64,000 bases of DNA from Rhynchopus euleeides. Its lineage: Eukaryota > Euglenozoa > Diplonemea > Diplonemida > Diplonemidae. The notes beneath the pieces are model-generated. The model was not told where the DNA came from. It saw only the letters and a program-made list of their open reading frames with translations, and did not search any database. A program made the translations under genes and the position numbers. The stretch covers positions 1,674,001-1,738,000 of the forward strand of contig OY723287.1 of NCBI GenBank assembly GCA_963210315.1, read 5' to 3'. Shown here in pieces: positions 31,101 to 43,050 of the stretch (position 1 is its first letter; every line of letters begins with the position of its first letter).

Positions 31101-34100
31101 TCACGCGGCTATGTCGCAACCTAGGAGAGCGTCGTAGTGGGTGTTTAGGTGTCACGCGGCTATGTCTCACCCTATGAGAGTGTCGGAGTGGGTGTTTAGG
31201 TGTCACGCGGCTATGTCTCAACCTAGGAGAGTGTCGTAGTGGGTGTTTAGGTGTCACGCGGCTATGTCTCAACCTAGGAGAGTGTCGTAGTGGGTGTTTA
31301 GGTGTCACGCGGCTATGTCTCAACCTAGGAGAGTGTCGTAGTGGGTGTTTAGGTGTCACGCGGCTATGTCTCAACCTAGGAGAGTGTCGGAGTGGGTGTT
31401 TAGGTGTCACGCGGCTATGTCTCAACCTAGGAGAGTGTCGTAGTGGGTGTTTAGGTGTCACGCGGCTATGTCTCACCCTATGAGAGTGTCGTAGTGGGTA
31501 TGTAGGTGTCACGCGGCTATGTCTCAACCTAGGAGAGTGTCGTAGTGGGTGTTTAGGTGTCACGCGGCTATGTCTCAACCTAGGAGAGTGTCGTAGTGGG
31601 TGTTTAGGTGTCACGCGGCTATGTCTCAACCTAGGAGAGTGTCGGAATGGGTATGTAGGTGTCACGCGGCTATGTCTCAACCTAGGAGAGTGTCGTAGTG
31701 GGTGTTTAGGTGTCACGCGGCTATGTCTCAACCTAGGAGAGTGTCGGAATGGGTGTGTAGGTGTCACGCGGCTATGTCTCACCCTAGGAGAGTGTCGGAA
31801 TGGGTGTTTAGGTGTCACGCGGCTATGTCTCAACCTAGGAGAGTGTCGGAGTGGGTATGTAGGTGTCACGCGGCTATGTCGCAACCTAGGAGAGCGTCGT
31901 AGTGGGTGTTTAGGTGTCACGCGGCTATGTCTCACCCTATGAGAGTGTCGGAGTGGGTGTTTAGGTGTCACGCGGCTATGTCTCAACCTAGGAGAGTGTC
32001 GTAGTGGGTGTTTAGGTGTCACGCGGCTATGTCTCAACCTAGGAGAGTGTCGTAGTGGGTGTTTAGGTGTCACGCGGCTATGTCTCAACCTAGGAGAGTG
32101 TCGTAGTGGGTGTTTAGGTGTCACGCGGCTATGTCTCAACCTAGGAGAGTGTCGGAGTGGGTGTTTAGGTGTCACGCGGCTATGTCTCAACCTAGGAGAG
32201 TGTCGTAGTGGGTGTTTAGGTGTCACGCGGCTATGTCTCACCCTATGAGAGTGTCGGAGTGGGTGTTTAGGTGTCACGCGGCTATGTCTCAACCTAGGAG
32301 AGTGTCGTAGTGGGTGTTTAGGTGTCACGCGGCTATGTCTCAACCTAGGAGAGTGTCGTAGTGGGTGTTTAGGTGTCACGCGGCTATGTCTCAACCTAGG
32401 AGAGTGTCGTAGTGGGTGTTTAGGTGTCACGCGGCTATGTCTCAACCTAGGAGAGTGTCGGAGTGGGTGTTTAGGTGTCACGCGGCTATGTCTCAACCTA
32501 GGAGAGTGTCGTAGTGGGTGTTTAGGTGTCACGCGGCTATGTCTCACCCTATGAGAGTGTCGGAGTGGGTGTTTAGGTGTCACGCGGCTATGTCTCAACC
32601 TAGGAGAGTGTCGTAGTGGGTGTTTAGGTGTCACGCGGCTATGTCTCAACCTAGGAGAGTGTCGTAGTGGGTGTTTAGGTGTCACGCGGCTATGTCTCAA
32701 CCTAGGAGAGTGTCGTAGTGGGTGTTTAGGTGTCACGCGGCTATGTCTCAACCTAGGAGAGTGTCGGAATGGGTATGTAGGTGTCACGCGGCTATGTCTC
32801 AACCTAGGAGAGTGTCGTAGTGGGTGTTTAGGTGTCACGCGGCTATGTCTCAACCTAGGAGTGTGTCGGAATGGGTGTGTAGGTGTCACGCGGCTATGTC
32901 TCACCCTAGGAGAGTGTCGGAATGGGTGTTTAGGTGTCACGCGGCTATGTCTCAACCTAGGAGAGTGTCGGAGTGGGTATGTAGGTGTCACGCGGCTATG
33001 TCGCAACCTAGGAGAGCGTCGTAGTGGGTGTTTAGGTGTCACGCGGCTATGTCTCACCCTATGAGAGTGTCGGAGTGGGTGTTTAGGTGTCACGCGGCTA
33101 TGTCTCAACCTAGGAGAGTGTCGTAGTGGGTGTTTAGGTGTCACGCGGCTATGTCTCAACCTAGGAGAGTGTCGTAGTGGGTGTTTAGGTGTCACGCGGC
33201 TATGTCTCAACCTAGGAGAGTGTCGGAGTGGGTGTTTAGGTGTCACGCGGCTATGTCTCAACCTAGGAGAGTGTCGTAGTGGGTGTTTAGGTGTCACGCG
33301 GCTATGTCTCACCCTATGAGAGTGTCGGAGTGGGTGTTTAGGTGTCACGCGGCTATGTCTCAACCTAGGAGAGTGTCGTAGTGGGTGTTTAGGTGTCACG
33401 CGGCTATGTCTCAACCTAGGAGAGTGTCGTAGTGGGTGTTTAGGTGTCACGCGGCTATGTCTCAACCTAGGAGAGTGTCGTAGTGGGTGTTTAGGTGTCA
33501 CGCGGCTATGTCTCAACCTAGGAGAGTGTCGGAATGGGTATGTAGGTGTCACGCGGCTATGTCTCAACCTAGGAGAGTGTCGTAGTGGGTGTTTAGGTGT
33601 CACGCGGCTATGTCTCAACCTAGGAGAGTGTCGGAATGGGTGTGTAGGTGTCACGCGGCTATGTCTCACCCTAGGAGAGTGTCGGAATGGGTGTTTAGGT
33701 GTCACGCGGCTATGTCTCAACCTAGGAGAGTGTCGGAGTGGGTATGTAGGTGTCACGCGGCTATGTCGCAACCTAGGAGAGCGTCGTAGTGGGTGTTTAG
33801 GTGTCACGCGGCTATGTCTCACCCTATGAGAGTGTCGGAGTGGGTGTTTAGGTGTCACGCGGCTATGTCTCAACCTAGGAGAGTGTCGTAGTGGGTGTTT
33901 AGGTGTCACGCGGCTATGTCTCAACCTAGGAGAGTGTCGTAGTGGGTGTTTAGGTGTCACGCGGCCATGTCTCAACCTAGGAGAGTGTCGTAGTGGGTGT
34001 TTAGGTGTCACGCGGCTATGTCTCAACCTAGGAGAGTGTCGGAGTGGGTGTTTAGGTGTCACGCGGCTATGTCTCAACCTAGGAGAGTGTCGTAGTGGGT

Positions 34101-37100
34101 GTTTAGGTGTCACGCGGCTATGTCTCAACCTAGGAGAGTGTCGGAGTGGGTGTTTAGGTGTCACGCGGCTATGTCTCAACCTAGGAGAGTGTCGTAGTGG
34201 GTGTTTAGGTGTCACGCGGCTATGTCTCAACCTAGGAGAGTGTCGTAGTGGGTGTTTAGGTGTCACGCGGCTATGTCTCAACCTAGGAGAGTGTCGTAGT
34301 GGGTGTTTAGGTGTCACGCGGCTATGTCTCACCCTATGAGAGTGTCGGAGTGGGTGTTTAGGTGTCACGCGGCTATGTCTCAACCTAGGAGAGTGTCGTA
34401 GTGGGTGTTTAGGTGTCACGCGGCTATGTCTCAACCTAGGAGAGTGTCGGAGTGGGTATGTAGGTGTCACGCGGCTATGTCGCAACCTAGGAGAGCGTCG
34501 TAGTGGGTGTTTAGGTGTCACGCGGCTATGTCTCACCCTATGAGAGTGTCGGAGTGGGTGTTTAGGTGTCACGCGGCTATGTCTCAACCTAGGAGAGTGT
34601 CGTAGTGGGTGTTTAGGTGTCACGCGGCTATGTCTCAACCTAGGAGAGTGTCGTAGTGGGTGTTTAGGTGTCACGCGGCTATGTCTCACCCTATGAGAGT
34701 GTCGGAGTGGGTGTTTAGGTGTCACGCGGCTATGTCTCAACCTAGGAGAGTGTCGTAGTGGGTGTTTAGGTGTCACGCGGCTATGTCTCACCCTATGAGA
34801 GTGTCGTAGTGGGTATGTAGGTGTCACGCGGCTATGTCTCAACCTAGGAGAGTGTCGTAGTGGGTGTTTAGGTGTCACGCGGCTATGTCTCACCCTATGA
34901 GAGTGTCGGAGTGGGTGTTTAGGTGTCACGCGGCTATGTCTCAACCTAGGAGAGTGTCGTAGTGGGTGTTTAGGTGTCACGCGGCTATGTCTCAACCTAG
35001 GAGAGTGTCGTAGTGGGTGTTTAGGTGTCACGCGGCTATGTCTCAACCTAGGAGAGTGTCGTAGTGGGTGTTTAGGTGTCACGCGGCTATGTCTCAACCT
35101 AGGAGAGTGTCGGAGTGGGTGTTTAGGTGTCACGCGGCTATGTCTCAACCTAGGAGAGTGTCGTAGTGGGTGTTTAGGTGTCACGCGGCTATGTCTCACC
35201 CTATGAGAGTGTCGTAGTGGGTATGTAGGTGTCACGCGGCTATGTCTCAACCTAGGAGAGTGTCGTAGTGGGTGTTTAGGTGTCACGCGGCTATGTCTCA
35301 ACCTAGGAGAGTGTCGTAGTGGGTGTTTAGGTGTCACGCGGCTATGTCTCAACCTAGGAGAGTGTCGGAATGGGTATGTAGGTGTCACGCGGCTATGTCT
35401 CAACCTAGGAGAGTGTCGTAGTGGGTGTTTAGGTGTCACGCGGCTATGTCTCACCCTATGAGAGTGACGTAGTGGGTATGTAGGTGTCACGCGGCTATGT
35501 CTCAACCTAGGAGAGTGTCGTAGTGGGTGTTTAGGTGTCACGCGGCTATGTCTCAACCTAGGAGAGTGTCGTAGTGGGTGTTTAGGTGTCACGCGGCTAT
35601 GTCTCAACCTAGGAGAGTGTCGGAATGGGTATGTAGGTGTCACGCGGCTATGTCTCAACCTAGGAGAGTGTCGTAGTGGGTGTTTAGGTGTCACGCGGCT
35701 ATGTCTCAACCTAGGAGAGTGTCGGAATGGGTGTGTAGGTGTCACGCGGCTATGTCTCACCCTAGGAGAGTGTCGGAATGGGTGTTTAGGTGTCACGCGG
35801 CTATGTCTCAACCTAGGAGAGTGTCGGAGTGGGTATGTAGGTGTCACGCGGCTATGTCGCAACCTAGGAGAGCGTCGTAGTGGGTGTTTAGGTGTCACGC
35901 GGCTATGTCTCACCCTATGAGAGTGTCGGAGTGGGTGTTTAGGTGTCACGCGGCTATGTCTCAACCTAGGAGAGTGTCGTAGTGGGTGTTTAGGTGTCAC
36001 GCGGCTATGTCTCACCCTATGAGAGTGTCGTAGTGGGTATGTAGGTGTCACGCGGCTATGTCTCAACCTAGGAGAGTGTCGTAGTGGGTGTTTAGGTGTC
36101 ACGCGGCTATGTCTCAACCTAGGAGAGTGTCGTAGTGGGTGTTTAGGTGTCACGCGGCTATGTCTCAACCTAGGAGAGTGTCGTAGTGGGTGTTTAGGTG
36201 TCACGCGGCTATGTCTCAACCTAGGAGAGTGTCGTAGTGGGTGTTTAGGTGTCACGCGGCTATGTCTCAACCTAGGAGAGTGTCGGAGTGGGTGTTTAGG
36301 TGTCACGCGGCTATGTCTCAACCTAGGAGAGTGTCGTAGTGGGTGTTTAGGTGTCACGCGGCTATGTCTCACCCTATGAGAGTGTCGTAGTGGGTATGTA
36401 GGTGTCACGCGGCTATGTCTCAACCTAGGAGAGTGTCGTAGTGGGTGTTTAGGTGTCACGCGGCTATGTCTCAACCTAGGAGAGTGTCGTAGTGGGTGTT
36501 TAGGTGTCACGCGGCTATGTCTCAACCTAGGAGAGTGTCGTAGTGGGTGTTTAGGTGTCACGCGGCTATGTCTCACCCTATGAGAGTGTCGGAGTGGGTG
36601 TTTAGGTGTCACGCGGCTATGTCTCAACCTAGGAGAGTGTCGTAGTGGGTGTTTAGGTCTCACGCGGCTATGTCTCAACCTATGAGAGTGTCGGAATGGG
36701 TGTGTAGGTGTCACGCGGCTATGTCTCACCCTAGGAGAGTGTCGGAATGGGTGTTTAGGTGTCACGCGGCTATGTCTCAACCTAGGAGAGTGTCGGAGTG
36801 GGTATGTAGGTGTCACGCGGCTATGTCGCAACCTAGGAGAGCGTCGTAGTGGGTGTTTAGGTGTCACGCGGCTATGTCTCACCCTATGAGAGTGTCGGAG
36901 TGGGTGTTTAGGTGTCACGCGGCTATGTCTCAACCTAGGAGAGTGTCGTAGTGGGTGTTTAGGTGTCACGCGGCTATGTCTCAACCTAGGAGAGTGTCGT
37001 AGTGGGTGTTTAGGTGTCACGCGGCTATGTCTCAACCTAGGAGAGTGTCGTAGTGGGTGTTTAGGTGTCACGCGGCTATGTCTCAACCTAGGAGAGTGTC

Positions 37101-38966
37101 GGAATGGGTATGTAGGTGTCACGCGGCTATGTCTCAACCTAGGAGAGTGTCGTAGTGGGTGTTTAGGTGTCACGCGGCTATGTCTCAACCTAGGAGAGTG
37201 TCGGAATGGGTGTGTAGGTGTCACGCGGCTATGTCTCACCCTAGGAGAGTGTCGGAATGGGTGTTTAGGTGTCACGCGGCTATGTCTCAACCTAGGAGAG
37301 TGTCGGAGTGGGTATGTAGGTGTCACGCGGCTATGTCGCAACCTAGGAGAGCGTCGTAGTGGGTGTTTAGGTGTCACGCGGCTATGTCTCACCCTATGAG
37401 AGTGTCGGAGTGGGTGTTTAGGTGTCACGCGGCTATGTCTCAACCTAGGAGAGTGTCGTAGTGGGTGTTTAGGTGTCACGCGGCTATGTCTCAACCTAGG
37501 AGAGTGTCGTAGTGGGTGTTTAGGTGTCACGCGGCTATGTCTCAACCTAGGAGAGTGTCGTAGTGGGTGTTTAGGTGTCACGCGGCTATGTCTCAACCTA
37601 GGAGAGTGTCGGAGTGGGTGTTTAGGTGTCACGCGGCTATGTCTCAACCTAGGAGAGTGTCGTAGTGGGTGTTTAGGTGTCACGCGGCTATGTCTCACCC
37701 TATGAGAGTGTCGTAGTGGGTATGTAGGTGTCACGCGGCTATGTCTCAACCTAGGAGAGTGTCGTAGTGGGTGTTTAGGTGTCACGCGGCTATGTCTCAA
37801 CCTAGGAGAGTGTCGTAGTGGGTGTTTAGGTGTCACGCGGCTATGTCTCAACCTAGGAGAGTGTCGTAGTGGGTGTTTAGGTGTCACGCGGCTATGTCTC
37901 ACCCTATGAGAGTGTCGGAGTGGGTGTTTAGGTGTCACGCGGCTATGTCTCAACCTAGGAGAGTGTCGTAGTGGGTGTTTAGGTGTCACGCGGCTATGTC
38001 TCAACCTAGGAGAGTGTCGGAGTGGGTATGTAGGTGTCACGCGGCTATGTCGCAACCTAGGAGAGCGTCGTAGTGGGTGTTTAGGTGTCACGCGGCTATG
38101 TCTCACCCTATGAGAGTGTCGGAGTGGGTGTTTAGGTGTCACGCGGCTATGTCTCAACCTAGGAGAGTGTCGTAGTGGGTGTTTAGGTGTCACGCGGCTA
38201 TGTCTCAACCTAGGAGAGTGTCGTAGTGGGTGTTTAGGTGTCACGCGGCTATGTCTCAACCTAGGAGAGTGTCGTAGTGGGTGTTTAGGTGTCACGCGGC
38301 TATGTCTCAACCTAGGAGAGTGTCGTAGTGGGTGTTTAGGTGTCACGCGGCTATGTCTCAACCTAGGAGAGTGTCGTAGTGGGTGTTTAGGTGTCACGCG
38401 GCTATGTCTCAACCTAGGAGAGTGTCGGAATGGGTATGTAGGTGTCACGCGGCTATGTCTCAACCTAGGAGAGTGTCGTAGTGGGTGTTTAGGTGTCACG
38501 CGGCTATGTCTCAACCTAGGAGAGTGTCGGAATGGGTGTGTAGGTGTCACGCGGCTATGTCTCACCCTAGGAGAGTGTCGGAATGGGTGTTTAGGTGTCA
38601 CGCGGCTATGTCTCAACCTAGGAGAGTGTCGGAGTGGGTATGTAGGTGTCACGCGGCTATGTCGCAACCTAGGAGAGCGTCGTAGTGGGTGTTTAGGTGT
38701 CACGCGGCTATGTCTCACCCTATGAGAGTGTCGGAGTGGGTGTTTAGGTGTCACGCGGCTATGTCTCAACCTAGGAGAGTGTCGTAGTGGGTGTTTAGGT
38801 GTCACGCGGCTATGTCTCAACCTAGGAGAGTGTCGTAGTGGGTGTTTAGGTGTCACGCGGCTATGTCTCAACCTAGGAGAGTGTCGGAGTGGGTGTTTAG
38901 GTGTCACGCGGCTATGTCTCAACCTAGGAGAGTGTCGTAGTGGGTGTTTAGGTGTCACGCGGCTGT
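22174..38966. repeat. 51-bp satellite array, about 328 units
   Basis: The + strand unit runs GTGTCGTAGTGGGTGTTTAG, GTGTCACGCGGCTATGTCTC, AACCTAGGAGA (51 bases). Units differ at a few fixed positions: CGTAG/CGGAG/CGGAA, GTGTTTAG/GTATGTAG, AACCTAGG/ACCCTATG. A four-unit marker block recurs at 22879, 30274, 31702, 32824, 33589, 35680, 36649, 37159 and 38485; every spacing is an exact multiple of 51, indicating higher-order duplication without indels. Left-edge units (22174-22320) are degenerate; the right edge is abrupt. One minus frame stays open for 5619 codons (a 17-residue His/Arg/Lys/Pro-rich repeat), but it contains no ATG, so I treat it as satellite, not a gene. Confidence 0.95.
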
Positions 38967-38968
38967 GT

Positions 38969-41665
38969 GTGGAGTCGCAGATCCGGAGCTTCCTGGAGGC
39001 GGTTCCGGACAACGCGTTTACCGGAGCGGGCTGCAACGAGTCGACACTTGTGCAGCCTGGTGTTGGTGATCATTCGGGGGTGTCGCGCGTGAGGAAGGAT
39101 GACTGGGGTCCACATGTGCCTGCTGTGGTCATCGCGCCGCTCCGCAGCGAACCCCAGACGTGGTCCGTCGCCTTGCATGTGCCCAAGGGCGGCTGCAAGG
39201 TGTGGATCACCGACTGCTGTGAGGGGATTTACTCCGACCTGTCGGCTGCGGTGGAGGCCCTGATTCCACCTCCCCAGACAGAAGAGTGCAAACTTCTCGT
39301 CGTGAGGAGTCGGCCATTGGTGGTATCGAAGGCGCGTGGATGTTCCACGCACCTGACGTACCCCAGAAGACTGCAGCGTCACCGCAGTGAGCTCTCCCTC
39401 AGCTCCCTGGCGGTGCCTGCCCTCGCATGGCGTGAGCGTTCGTTGGCCTACATCCGGGCAAAGGTCAACGAAGAGGTGGGTGCCCTGCAGGAGGTCGCGA
39501 TCAGCCTGATCGACAGGTCCGTGTCGTTGGACCTTGAGGCTGTCATCAGGGGGTTGGAGGAGGCGGATGCGCCTGAGCGGGACCCGGGGGTGAAGTTGCG
39601 GCAGGATAACCTGAGGGAGCTGCTCGGCACAACGGATTGGTCGCTGATGCGCCGCCCCCTCGCTGTCACATACCTGGGGGACATGCTGTCGGCGGTGACA
39701 GACCTTGCACTGTCTGAGGTTTCAGATGAGACAGGGTTGGAACTGACGTTCTGGCAGCAGAGCGCCCGGCAGCGCATCATGAAGTTTGATGAACCTCGGA
39801 CTAGCCGGTCCGACATCATCCTCGACTCAGGGGAACTTGCGAGCCTCCGCAAGGCTGTGAAGAGCGGCAAGTGGCAATCGGGCAAGGAGGTGACGCTGCT
39901 CACCCAGCGAGTGGCAGAGCTGGAAGTTGCGCTGGAGGCAGCGCAGAAGGGGTGGTGTCCGCCGCCTCTTCCTCCGCAGCACAGCGACGATGCAGTGGAC
40001 TCCGACGCACCACCTGAGGCTGACGACTCTGCCGGGAGTGTGGGTTCCGACAACCTGCTGGTTGACGGGTTGGACTCCGACGACATGCTGGCTGACGGGA
40101 CCTCCGAGGACCTGCTGGCTGGCGCTCTGGTGAAGGGGGAGGGTGGTTTGGAGTGCAAGATATGCGGCACTACTCGCACGGCTGGGGGCAAGCCCTTCGT
40201 GGCAGAGGCGTCCCTGAAGTCGCATGTGAGTGGGAAGCACCAGATGACGTACGCCGCCTATCTGCAGTGGGGCTGCACTGGGACGGCCCTTCCCAGCAGC
40301 AAGAAGCGGCAGGGCGGCCCCAACAAGGAGGTGTCAAGTGGTGGCGAGTCGGATGATCTGTTCGAGTTACCTCGGCGCAAGCAGTTGCGGTCTTCGGGTG
40401 CTGTTCATGTGGAACAGCAAGTGAGGGAGGTCTTTCCTGGCCTGATGGTGGACAGCAGCCGTGGCGCGCAGCAGCTTGCCATGGATGATGAGGATATGGT
40501 CGACTTGGGGCCAGCGTCGGTGTCGCAGCGGGGCCCCGGGATCCAGCTGTCCGACCTGAGTAGCCGCTGTTGGCTGTTCCCGCGGGAACCGCTCGGGAGT
40601 GGCAGGAACACCTGCTACCTGGCCGCATCTTTGCAGCTCCTGCGGCCATGTCTCGCACAGGTTCAGCAGCTGCCGCTTGACCTGACTGCCGAAATCTATC
40701 CCCTGATGCACTGGGTGAAGTACAACCTGCGCGCGGGCTCTCACGTGCAGCTGGACGGGCTCCGCAGCCTGAAGGGCCTCTCTCCAGACGGTACCCACAC
40801 CACGTTCGTGTTCGATGCGATGGAGAGGGCTCAGCTGAGTGTCGGGGGGGGCAGCTTCCTCGACGGGGAGATGCAGTGCGCTGGGGAGTTCCTGGGCTAC
40901 TTCCTGGGTATTCTGCGGGAGGAGTGCTATCTCCTGCGTACCACCAGCACCGGGAACCAGCCGCCGCTGACGCCGCCGCTCCAGGTGGCAGTCAGGGAGA
41001 CAAGGTCGTGCAAGAGTTGCGGGACCATCTCCTCGAGGTACCTGCGCCCAGCTTGGATGATGCAGTTCCCCCCCCAGGGTGGTCGCACCCTGCAGCAGCT
41101 TGCCTCGGCGTACGTGAGTGAGGAGACGGCCGTAGATGGTCCGTGCACCTCGTCGCCAAAGTGCACCTCGTTGAGAGGGGTGTCGAAGAGGGCGATGTGC
41201 ATCGGTAACACCCTGCTGGTCTTCATCCAGCGGTTCGCGTGCGCCGGTGCTGGGCGCCCTCCGAGGTTCGTCACGGACAGGTGCGAGGTCCCACGGCTGC
41301 TCGAGTTGAGGGATTGCCTCAAAGAGGATGGCACCGCCACCTTCTCTTTCGGGGGCGCTGTGGTGTATGGGGGTATGCACTACACCGCATACAGCCAGGA
41401 TGCGGACAGCGGCACCATGGTCCACCTGGATGATGCCAGGGCGACCCACGTGTCCCGCTCCACTGCATTCCAGGATATGGCGTCGTCTGCTGTCCTCGTG
41501 CGGTATGAGAGGCACCCGGGGCAGTTGAACACGCAGCTGTGGACAGATATACAGGAATCTCTGTTCAACCAGGCTCAGGCTGAGGCTGCTGGCACAGAGA
41601 CAGTCTCCGGGGAGGTCGAGGAGGAAAGGGCACTGCAAAAAGCCCTTGAAGCATCACGCCGATGA
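38969..41665 (+). CDS. USP-like deubiquitinase with C2H2 finger and C-terminal UIM, 5' end unresolved
   Basis: 898 open codons; the frame opens with GTG at the satellite edge and the first ATG is at 39647 (residue 227), so the native start is missing or lies in an upstream exon. Residues 1-330 are unrecognised. A C2H2 finger (CKIC ... LKSHVSGKH) is near 395-420, flanked by acidic stretches. A divergent USP (peptidase C19) domain runs from about 537 to 855: Cys box GSGRNTCYLAASLQLL (Cys549), a CKSC pair near 680, His box GGMHYTAY (His804) and HLDDA near 817. The last 15 residues, EEERALQKALEASRR, fit a ubiquitin-interacting motif. It probably cleaves ubiquitin or a ubiquitin-like conjugate. 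Its place amid nested mobile DNA suggests transposon cargo, but host origin is possible. Confidence 0.7.
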   Translation: MESQIRSFLEAVPDNAFTGAGCNESTLVQPGVGDHSGVSRVRKDDWGPHVPAVVIAPLRSEPQTWSVALHVPKGGCKVWITDCCEGIYSDLSAAVEALIPPPQTEECKLLVVRSRPLVVSKARGCSTHLTYPRRLQRHRSELSLSSLAVPALAWRERSLAYIRAKVNEEVGALQEVAISLIDRSVSLDLEAVIRGLEEADAPERDPGVKLRQDNLRELLGTTDWSLMRRPLAVTYLGDMLSAVTDLALSEVSDETGLELTFWQQSARQRIMKFDEPRTSRSDIILDSGELASLRKAVKSGKWQSGKEVTLLTQRVAELEVALEAAQKGWCPPPLPPQHSDDAVDSDAPPEADDSAGSVGSDNLLVDGLDSDDMLADGTSEDLLAGALVKGEGGLECKICGTTRTAGGKPFVAEASLKSHVSGKHQMTYAAYLQWGCTGTALPSSKKRQGGPNKEVSSGGESDDLFELPRRKQLRSSGAVHVEQQVREVFPGLMVDSSRGAQQLAMDDEDMVDLGPASVSQRGPGIQLSDLSSRCWLFPREPLGSGRNTCYLAASLQLLRPCLAQVQQLPLDLTAEIYPLMHWVKYNLRAGSHVQLDGLRSLKGLSPDGTHTTFVFDAMERAQLSVGGGSFLDGEMQCAGEFLGYFLGILREECYLLRTTSTGNQPPLTPPLQVAVRETRSCKSCGTISSRYLRPAWMMQFPPQGGRTLQQLASAYVSEETAVDGPCTSSPKCTSLRGVSKRAMCIGNTLLVFIQRFACAGAGRPPRFVTDRCEVPRLLELRDCLKEDGTATFSFGGAVVYGGMHYTAYSQDADSGTMVHLDDARATHVSRSTAFQDMASSAVLVRYERHPGQLNTQLWTDIQESLFNQAQAEAAGTETVSGEVEEERALQKALEASRR

Positions 41666-41832
41666 TCACGGTCGGTAAAAGGCGGGGCAACCGTGCTTCA
41701 AGAATTCCTTGAATAGTTCCTCCGTATGTTATGCGTTGACGACGCCGCCAGCCTGCTGCTTCAAATTAATGTGAGTGAGGAGCACATGTGTGAGCACAAG
41801 ATAGAAGCGGGCAACAAACACATTCTGTGGTT
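41666..41832. other. Spacer with one arm of a flanking inverted repeat
   Basis: No gene. The segment 41731-41805 (ATGCGTTGACGACGCC, CCTGCTGCTT, GGAGCACATGTG, AGATAG) is matched in inverted orientation at 52770-52691, enclosing the tandem element E pair. Identity is imperfect, by eye around three quarters. Confidence 0.55.
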
Positions 41833-42140
41833 TTTTGGTAAAACACACCCCGTGTGGTAGAGAAAATACGGCAAGAGTCTCGGTGGGTCGGAAGAGCAGA
41901 TGGTTCCCGCAACAGCTCCCGGGGAGCGGCGGGTATTTCGCATAGGATGCCGGATGTGTGAACACGTTTGTGCGGTTTGCCCTGTGTTGTGTGAACATAT
42001 GTGTATGTGTGTGTGTATGCTCCACCCAACCCGACACATTTTCTGTACTTCAGACAGGTAAGGTCACTCGACACGCGGGGGGGGGGGGGGGGTTTTGTTG
42101 TGTGTTTTTTCTGCCAGCCGACATCACTAGCGCCAGCGAG
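41833..42140 (+). repeat. Element E repeat A, first copy
   Basis: From TTTTGGTAAAACACACCCCG to GCCAGCGAG. It recurs at 46990-47297 and 52147-52452. It includes a TG microsatellite and a G run, which is shorter in the third copy. Confidence 0.85.
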
Positions 42141-43050
42141 AAAAAAAAAATAAAAAAAATAAAAAATAAAAAAAAAATAAAGCGATTTACTAATCGCCAA
42201 CTCGCGATCAGGCGTTTCCAGGCAGAAAACAGTGCGTGCTAGATCACGGTTTGTTACGACAGAGCGACCAGAGCAGACTTCGACGCAGGTGCTAGATCAC
42301 CGCCTTTTACCACAGAGCGACCAGAGCAGACTTCGACGCAGGTGCTAGATCACCGAATTTTTTACGACAGAGCGATCAGAGCAGACTCGACGTAGGTGCT
42401 AGATCACCGCCTTTTACCACAGAGCGACCAGAGCAGACTTCGACGCAGGTGCTAGATCACCGAATTTTTTACGACAGAGCGATCAGAGCAGACTCGACGT
42501 AGGTGCTAGATCACCGCCTTTTACCACAGAGCGACCAGAGCAGACTTCGACGCAGGTGCTAGATCACCGCCTTTTACCACAGAGCGACCAGAGCAGATTT
42601 CGACGCAGGTGCTAGATCACCGAATTTTTTACGACAGAGCGATCAGAGCAGACTCGACGTAGGTGCTAGATCACCCCTTTTACCACAGAGCGACCAGAGC
42701 AGACTTCGACGCAGGTGCTAGATCACCGAATTTTTTACGACAGAGCGATCAGAGCAGACTCGACGTAGGTGCTAGATCACCGCCTTTTACCACAGAGCGA
42801 CCAGAGCAGACTTCGACGCAGGTGCTAGATCACCGCCTTTTACCACAGAGCGACCAGAGCAGATTTCGACGCAGGTGCTAGATCACCGAATTTTTTACGA
42901 CAGAGCGATCAGAGCAGACTCGACGTAGGTGCTAGATCACCGCTTTTTACCACAGAGCGACCAGAGCAGACTTCGACGCAGGTGCTAGATCACCGAATTT
43001 TTCTACGACAGAGCGATCAGAGCAGACTCGACGCAGGTGCTAGATCACCC
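42141..43050 (+). repeat. Element E leader: A-rich tract and minisatellite
   Basis: An A/T tract (42141-42182) is followed by about 15 units of 53-54 bases running up to the gag ATG. Two unit types alternate: GTGCTAGATCACCGCCTTTT with ACCACAGAGCGACCAGAGC, and GTGCTAGATCACCGAATTTT with ACGACAGAGCGATCAGAGC. The second leader (47298-48207) repeats the same order. Confidence 0.85.

Noticed and set aside
22879..38685. Recurring 66-codon plus-strand frames inside the satellite
   Set aside because: They are the same four-unit block of the satellite repeated at nine places; not independent genes.
22174..38966. CRISPR array
   Set aside because: Units are contiguous 51-bp repeats with no unique spacers, in a eukaryotic context.
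22177..39036. 5619-codon minus-strand open frame over the satellite as a giant gene
   Set aside because: It has no ATG anywhere, consists of a 17-residue basic repeat, and its openness follows from a 51-bp unit (a multiple of three) with one stop-free frame and no indels.
41766..42242. Open frames in element E repeat A (and its copies near 47 and 52 kb)
   Set aside because: They cover microsatellite, G runs and A tracts of the terminal repeat and recur with it; not genes.
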